DNA of 64,000 bases from Rhynochetos jubatus (lineage: Eukaryota; Chordata; Aves; Eurypygiformes; Rhynochetidae): NCBI GenBank assembly GCA_027574665.1, contig CM050655.1:1178001-1242000 (forward strand), read 5' to 3'. Positions 60,001-64,000 of this stretch are shown in pieces. How positions within the stretch are numbered: position 1 is the first letter of the stretch; the number at the start of each line of letters is the position of its first letter. Position numbers and translations under genes: made by a program. Under the pieces are notes generated by a model. The model was not told the origin of the DNA, did no database searches, and saw only the letters and a program-made list of their open reading frames with translations.

Positions 60001-60113
60001 GGCATCCTTTGGTCACCGACTTGGAAATCTGTATTCAATAGCCATTTCCTGCACTTCAGTTCTTTCCTTGATTCTTCTTTCAGAGTTACGACTGGAGCTG
60101 GCTGACATGCTGA
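29610..60113 (+). CDS. CHUK: CHUK (IKK-alpha), complete coding gene, 21 coding exons
   Basis: Coding exons: 29610-29765, 29853-29947, 31455-31569, 34440-34509, 35873-35961, 38219-38308, 38936-39060, 40202-40309, 41762-41897, 43652-43846, 44222-44324, 46473-46596, 47794-47945, 48965-49026, 51573-51682, 53644-53693, 54421-54517, 55406-55553, 56393-56529, 58027-58126, 60084-60113. All introns are GT-AG and every phase closes, giving 763 residues (human 745). The product is the Ser/Thr kinase IKK-alpha. It phosphorylates IkappaB proteins within the IKK complex and p100/NFKB2 in the non-canonical NF-kappaB pathway, and also has nuclear roles. It is CHUK rather than IKBKB because exon sequences follow IKK-alpha closely ([25 protein letters not shown]) and ERLIN1 lies next to it. 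The start is the first ATG before the conserved [11 protein letters not shown]1 insertions occupy several introns. Confidence 0.97.
34555..34640 (-). repeat. Short CR1 fragment in CHUK intron 4
   Basis: The + strand shows the antisense CR1 stretch TTTAAACCCATTGCCCCTTGTCCTGTCACTACAGGCCC, then CTTGTAAAACGTCCCC, within 50 bases of the exon 4 donor. Only a small internal piece remains. Confidence 0.75.
36457..38021 (+). mobile_element. CR1 LINE in CHUK intron 5, sense orientation
   Basis: The sequence starts in ORF2 ([18 protein letters not shown]), runs through RT-derived sequence with many stops (for example [20 protein letters not shown]) and ends with the CR1 3' tail GATGATCTTTAAGGTCCC then CCATGTTTCTATGG. 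It ends about 200 bases before exon 6. Confidence 0.9.
38357..38860 (-). repeat. CR1 LINE fragment in CHUK intron 6, antisense
   Basis: It begins ATTTCATGGAATCACAGAAG on the + strand, the reverse complement of a CR1 3' end, about 48 bases after exon 6. It continues with antisense CR1 3' region sequence (TTCCTCCTGTCCAGCCTGAACC, CATTGCCCCTGGTTG). It is diverged from the copy at 36.5-38.0 kb. Confidence 0.75.
40002..40031. repeat. (GGCA)n microsatellite in CHUK intron 7
   Basis: About seven tandem GGCA/GCAG units. Likely length-polymorphic. Confidence 0.85.
40202..55553 (+). CDS. CHUK: CHUK exons 8-18: kinase C-lobe end, ubiquitin-like domain, scaffold helices
   Basis: Exons 8-9 finish the kinase lobe ([21 protein letters not shown]). 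Exons 10-11 encode the ubiquitin-like domain ([35 protein letters not shown]). Exons 12-18 encode the long helical scaffold/dimerisation domain ([55 protein letters not shown]). All are open and nearly colinear with human IKK-alpha. Lengths of individual exons fit their phases exactly, and the donor and acceptor sites are standard. Confidence 0.95.
41917..42655 (-). mobile_element. CR1 LINE in CHUK intron 9, antisense
   Basis: The + strand opens ATCATGGAATGGTGTGGGTTGG, then AAGGGACCTTAAAGATCACC, a clear reverse complement of the CR1 3' end, only about 20 bases after the exon 9 donor. On the - strand a 219-codon frame of ORF2 C-terminal sequence is still open (42649-41990), so this is a young copy. 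Confidence 0.9.
45985..46375 (-). repeat. CR1 LINE fragment in CHUK intron 11, antisense
   Basis: Antisense ORF2/3' region sequence (CCACTTTCAGTTTAAACCC, GGAGCATCTTTGTGGCCTCC, CAGAGCTGGGTGCAGAACTCC), truncated at both ends. It ends about 100 bases before exon 12. Confidence 0.85.
46826..47395 (-). repeat. CR1 LINE in CHUK intron 12, antisense
   Basis: It begins GACTCACAAAATGGCAGAGG on the + strand, then CATCCAGTCCAACCCCC, and continues through the antisense CR1 3' region of the same subfamily type as the 5.3-kb copy (TATCTCTAAGGATGGAGACTC). Confidence 0.85.
56393..60113 (+). CDS. CHUK: CHUK exons 19-21: C-terminal tail with NEMO-binding motif
   Basis: Exon 19 encodes a Ser/Thr/Pro-rich tail. 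Exon 20 carries an acidic helix ([15 protein letters not shown]). The tiny exon 21 gives SYDWSWLTC and a TGA at 60111-60113. The NEMO-binding core in human IKK-alpha is LDWSWLTE. Here the first position is Tyr and the last residue is Cys instead of Glu, while both essential Trp residues and the Asp are kept, so NEMO/IKBKG binding is expected to persist. Confidence 0.93.
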
Positions 60114-60640
60114 AACAGCCAAAGGAGCTGACATACTGCTGTCTGCAAAGTGCCTGCATGCTAAGAGGTGGCTTGGCAGCCTTCGACATGATGAGCCAGA
60201 GGGGACTGGTCCCTCAGTTACCTTGTGTCTTGTAAACCTTAGTGGACTTGATTACAAAGGTGGCTGTCAGGAGCCGATACACAGTTGACAGTAACAAACT
60301 GTTTTACAGCCTGTTGCCTAGTTGGGCTTTTAACTAAACAAGTAATCCCCTTGTTGGAGACGCACTTGCAGCGCCCGCTCCCTTCGGCTATGGCGAGCAC
60401 TCGTCGGGGCAGCCAGCCGTACGGGGGGGAGGGGGGGGGGGGGGGGGGCGGGGCGGCGGCTCCTGGGGGCCATGTTCCTGCAGAACCTTCCTAGGTGAGT
60501 GAAGGGTGGTGGCTGCCACAGGGCTGGAGCCGTCCCGCCGTTTATCACGGCTGTTCACATGTGTAATATGAAGGTATAGATTATATATATTTTAAACCGA
60601 ATTAACTGCAATAAACGCTATGGAGAGGCTCTCGGTGCTG
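60114..60640 (+). terminator. CHUK: CHUK 3' UTR with poly(A) signal
   Basis: AATAAA at 60610-60615, about 500 bases after the stop, is the first canonical signal on the strand and lies just before the ERLIN1 promoter. The region contains a G-rich block at 60420-60470. CHUK's transcript end and the ERLIN1 start are thus only about 100-200 bases apart. Confidence 0.6.
60423..60452 (+). repeat. Long G run, G-quadruplex-prone
   Basis: A nearly pure run of about 25 G interrupted by a single A and followed by CGGGGCGGCGG. It can form G-quadruplexes on this strand. Such runs are also where assemblies miscount bases. Confidence 0.8.
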
Positions 60641-60689
60641 TCTCTGCGGGCTGCTGGCCTCTTACCCTCATGCCGTTGCCGGGCAATAG

Positions 60690-60826
60690 GGCGGCGGCCT
60701 TGCGAGCTGTGACGCCATCAGTAGGCGCCGGGTGGCGCACGTTCACTATCCCAGCCCCGCCCTATGTGGGCGGCGCGCATGCGCGGCAGGAGCGGGGCCT
60801 CTGCACGTGGGGGCGGCGGCGACAGG
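60690..60826 (+). promoter_or_regulatory. ERLIN1: ERLIN1 CpG-island promoter and non-coding first exon
   Basis: A dense CpG island begins near 60640. An inverted Sp1 site (CCCCGCCC) lies near 60754 and an E-box CACGTG near 60803. A consensus donor GACAG|GTACGG follows at 60826/60827, which would end an untranslated first exon spliced to the coding exon at about 61321. No TATA box is seen. Confidence 0.55.
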
Positions 60827-61330
60827 TACGGTGAGGGAGGGAGCGGCCCAGAGGGGGACTGGCGGCGGCGGGTGCCCGGCGCCGGCCCAGCACCCTCCCA
60901 AGGGCTGTCACTGCCCACGGAGCAGCTTGAGGCCGCCGGCAGGCACCGGCCCTTGCAGGGAGGCTGCCGGCCCCGGTGCAGCGGGTGTGCTAGCGTCCTT
61001 CCTCCGGCGCCGGTGGTCTCGTCAGCCGAAGCCCGCCGCGCACCTTTGGCGGTGGCGTTCTGCCCGTTGTAATTAGCGTGAGGGGGTAACGCAGCCGCGA
61101 GGATGGGAGGCGGTCGCACCCCGCTGCAGAGCGAGGTCTGCGCGGTGGCTTTAGACTGTCTCCCGGCTTTCTGGTCCAAGAGCTGAGAAGGTTTTGTTGC
61201 CGGAAAAGGGGCAGGCACGCCGTTGGAAAGAGAGAGAGCGAAGACCTTCACGCAGCTAGCCCGCGGCACATCGCCCAGACCGCACGCCGTGCCCTGTGGT
61301 AACGGCCTGTGTCCCGCAGGTGATGTGAGC

Positions 61331-62743
61331 ATGACCATGGCCCAGGCTGGAGCCGTCGTTGCAGCTGCCGCGGGACTCCTCGTCTTCTTCCTGTACTCCT
61401 CCATCCACAGGGTTGAGGAGGGGCACCTGGCTGTTTATTACAGGTACTGTTCCCTGCCAGTGCCTTGACTGCTTCTGTAGCATTCCTTCTTTCTCTCGGC
61501 TGGGATTCATTCCTGGCCCCAGACGGGAGGTGGTTGCTCTCTGCTGTTTCCCTCCAGGTTCTGCCCCAGGATGAGCAGACCCAGTTGTTTCTCATCTCTT
61601 GCACCAGAAACGACATGGGCCTGTGTAGGCTGGCTCTGTGCAGAACCGTTACAGGTTTTGATCTTTCTGAATCCTCAGCTGCTTTTCTTTCCTCTCCTTC
61701 CTCCCGTATGCCTGGTTACAATTTGGATTTTAAAGGTTAGAGGAACAAAGCTCCTGGGCCAACCAAACTTGTGGTACCGCATCAACTGCTGGATTTTACC
61801 ATGGTTACCAGTGATCTGTTTAGAGAGGAAAATCTGTGTTCTTGAAGCTGTCTGCAGTTTTGCAGTGCTGGAAGAATTTAGCAATATCTGTTTTCTCTAA
61901 AAGTTAATTGCTCACAGGACTGAAGCAAATGATTGTTGAGTTGCAGCAGGCAAGTATGATATGCAGTCAGCCCTTATGTAGAGGAATTGGTGACAAATTG
62001 GGTGGAAGTGAGTAACATAATTTGCACTACCACAGCTGTGACTGCCATCAGTTTGAATGTACTCGCTTGCTGTCAAAGCCAGCACTTGATAGTTTCCAGT
62101 TGCTAGAGCCTTTTTCACATTTTTCTCTCTCTGTAGGGGTGGCGCATTGTTAAGTAGTCCGAGTGGACCAGGCTACCACATCATGCTCCCATTCATTACC
62201 ACGTTCAAATCCGTGCAGGTTAGTACCTTGCTTTGGAAAAGAGTGAATGGGAGAGGATGTTGATAGGGATATTGCTGGATGGGGGTGACTTGGGCAACTG
62301 GTGTTTGGCAATGTTGTAGTCAGAGCAGCAGCTTCTGAGAAGCCCTTGATTCCTTCTGCCTTCAGTGGCAGACCCAAGTGTGCACTTGGGACAGGAGATG
62401 ACTTGCTGTGGTAGAACAGTCTCTGTTTGTGGTCCTGTTTGTTTTGCCAGAGAGCTGCAGACCTTAGTGCTGCAGGAGCTGAGAGTAGGGAAGTGAGCAC
62501 AACTGCCTTTCTATCTCCCAGAAGGCAAGTTGAAATGAAGTCTGTCTTCTGTTCACACCTGCAAAAGTCAGGAGGGAGGTAGAGGTCATGTTTTTGTCTC
62601 CATGTTCCTGTGTAATGATTGTGAGAGTCTGGGCACAGCATCATTTTTCTGGAGAATGCAGGGGTTTTGTGAACACTGGTTGTCTTTTTATTTCAGACCA
62701 CGTTGCAGACCGATGAAGTAAAAAATGTGCCTTGTGGAACAAG
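61331..62743 (+). CDS. ERLIN1: ERLIN1, first three coding exons (gene continues beyond window)
   Basis: Coding exons 61331-61443, 62137-62218 and 62697-62743 join in phase. The ATG at 61331 gives [20 protein letters not shown], a signal-anchor hydrophobic segment, then [32 protein letters not shown] and [15 protein letters not shown], the start of the SPFH/prohibitin domain. The human protein has MNMTQARVLVAAVVG at its start, supporting this ATG over others. ERLIN1 forms large ER-membrane rings with ERLIN2. These bind activated IP3 receptors and direct them to degradation via RNF170, and affect sterol sensing. The rest of the SPFH domain (beginning GGVMIYIDRIE in human) is not in the window up to 64000. 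ERLIN1 rather than ERLIN2 is chosen mainly from its position next to CHUK. Confidence 0.9.
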
Positions 62744-64000
62744 GTACGTTTTTCCTTTGTATTTCTTCTGGTGATGAGCAGATGCACTCTATCGTGTAGT
62801 TTGCAGCTGGTCACTTACAGTGCTGTGACACAAAGCCTGAAAAGTAAAGGCATGTACCCTAAAATTAGTTGCAAATATACATGCATACATCACACTTGGA
62901 AATAGTAGAGCAGGAGGTGTGGGAGGGAGCGCTTTTCCTAGTGCTGGAGTTGAAGTTCAGAAGGCCTTTCTACTGATACTCCTTTGATGTTTCTTCCATT
63001 GGTTAGTCTGATAGCCGGTTGCTTGTGCTTTGGTCTGCCTTTTGCTTTGCAGTTTTTCTAGTCCGAATCTTGTGGCTAATGAAAGTGTGGACCCCCGCGG
63101 TGGGCAAAAATATGTAGCGAATGGGAATCTTCCTGATGAGAGATGGTTCACTTCAAAAATAACTCAAGAAAATGAGTCTCCTGGAATCATCTGGGCATTT
63201 CTGGAACTGACGTTTCACTTGACATAGAGAAGGAGTAAGGAAGAATCCTATGTGTGTGTGGCACTGGCCTGCTTCTTAATTAAGCTGATCTTTTTGTCAG
63301 TACAGATCTGTATAGTTTTAGCAAGCAGACCAGTAACAGAAGGAGAGGACTAGTTGAGCTGAGTTGAAAGATCTTGTGCTAGTTTATTTACAAGTTAAAA
63401 GTGATGACGAAATCTGTTTCTTCAGGATGAAAACAAATCTGGTGATTTTCCTTGTCTTTTAGCTTGATGGTACTCAACAATATTTGGTTTTGATTTTATT
63501 TAAAATAAGATCAGTATGACTTGAATAATGACTATGTTGAAATGAATAGTTGAATGTTAGTAGCAACATGAATGAGACAGAGTTCGTTTTTATCTGGTTT
63601 AGTGCTTACTGAAATGCGTTCTTGCAGTTATTCCTAAAGCAACTTATCCGACACGACCTGGGCACAGTGGCCTTAGACCTCTGTCAGGAGTGTCTGTAAA
63701 TAGTGCTAGTGTTCAGTGCTGCAGCCAGAGTCCTGTAGGTCAAGCAAAAAGTAACTGCAGGAGGTAGGAATAAGACTCACTATGTTCTATATCTTGTAAA
63801 CCGCACAGTTAAAAATAAGTCACCAGAGCAGAGTTTTACCCATGTGTTTAATGGCAACTTTTAGCTCATAAGTAGCATAAATAGGAGTATTGCACCTCAG
63901 ACACTGTAAAACAGCATCGCATCTGTGGGCCAGGGATGGTGTCCTGCTGTCCTGCAAGCCTTCTCAGCAGACCAAGCAAACCTTGTGCTGAAGCTTAACC
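62744..64000 (+). other. ERLIN1: ERLIN1 intron 3 (partial)
   Basis: From the GTACGT donor at 62744 to the window end. It holds one candidate alternative exon at 63053-63227 (see findings) and otherwise nothing I can name. Confidence 0.6.

Noticed and set aside
29610..60113. Assignment of the kinase as IKBKB (IKK-beta)
   Set aside because: Exon sequences follow IKK-alpha closely, and ERLIN1 and CWF19L1 neighbours fit the CHUK locus, not IKBKB.
60718..61404. 228-codon open frame on the - strand over the ERLIN1 promoter
   Set aside because: Same cause: a stop-poor CpG island opposite ERLIN1 exon 2, Pro/Ala/Arg-rich without motifs.
1..64000. CRISPR arrays, operons, tRNA or rRNA genes
   Set aside because: None seen; direct repeats present are LINE/LTR-derived or simple repeats, and the DNA is clearly vertebrate nuclear.

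Overview
This window is vertebrate nuclear DNA, almost certainly from a bird. It has widely spaced exons with GT-AG introns, CpG-island promoters, about ten CR1 LINE copies with the avian 3' end, and avian-type LTR elements. The best-supported genes are CHUK (IKK-alpha) and the 5' end of ERLIN1, both on the + strand. A decayed stretch of the neighbouring gene CWF19L1 lies just upstream. The gene order CWF19L1 - CHUK - ERLIN1 matches the conserved vertebrate block (human 10q24, read in reverse). One LTR family resembles repeats I associate with non-galliform birds, but that is inference.

Layout. About 0.1-4.8 kb: 3' end of an unidentified + strand gene, probably with a coiled coil. 4.8-7.2 kb: gene-free, with one CR1. 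7.2-15.3 kb: a mosaic of at least two endogenous retroviruses on the - strand. A class I (gamma-like) provirus (LTR, tRNA-Arg-type primer site, gag, protease, start of RT) is interrupted by the LTR of a second, beta-like provirus (LTR, tRNA-Trp-like primer site, two partial gags, integrase, env start). Then come an RT-dUTPase fusion ORF and an env transmembrane end. All are broken by stops, frameshifts and deletions. 15.7-24.5 kb: several - strand candidate exons with good splice sites from an unrecognised gene, interrupted by two CR1s. 24.5-26.05 kb: one solo LTR and a second LTR-like block. 27.2-28.4 kb: CWF19L1 relic. 29.1-29.9 kb: CpG island and CHUK promoter. 29.6-60.6 kb: CHUK, 21 coding exons. 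60.7-64 kb: ERLIN1 promoter and first three coding exons; the gene runs off the right edge.

CHUK can be read completely, with every exon phase closing, to a 763-residue protein. It has an intact kinase core, both activation-loop serines, the ubiquitin-like and scaffold helical regions, and a C-terminal NEMO-binding motif. It carries an N-terminal insertion of about 17 residues relative to human. CHUK acts in non-canonical NF-kappaB signalling. ERLIN1 makes an ER membrane prohibitin-family protein that serves in ER-associated degradation. They are neighbours by conserved synteny, not as an operon. CR1 insertions have landed close to CHUK exons 6, 9 and 12.
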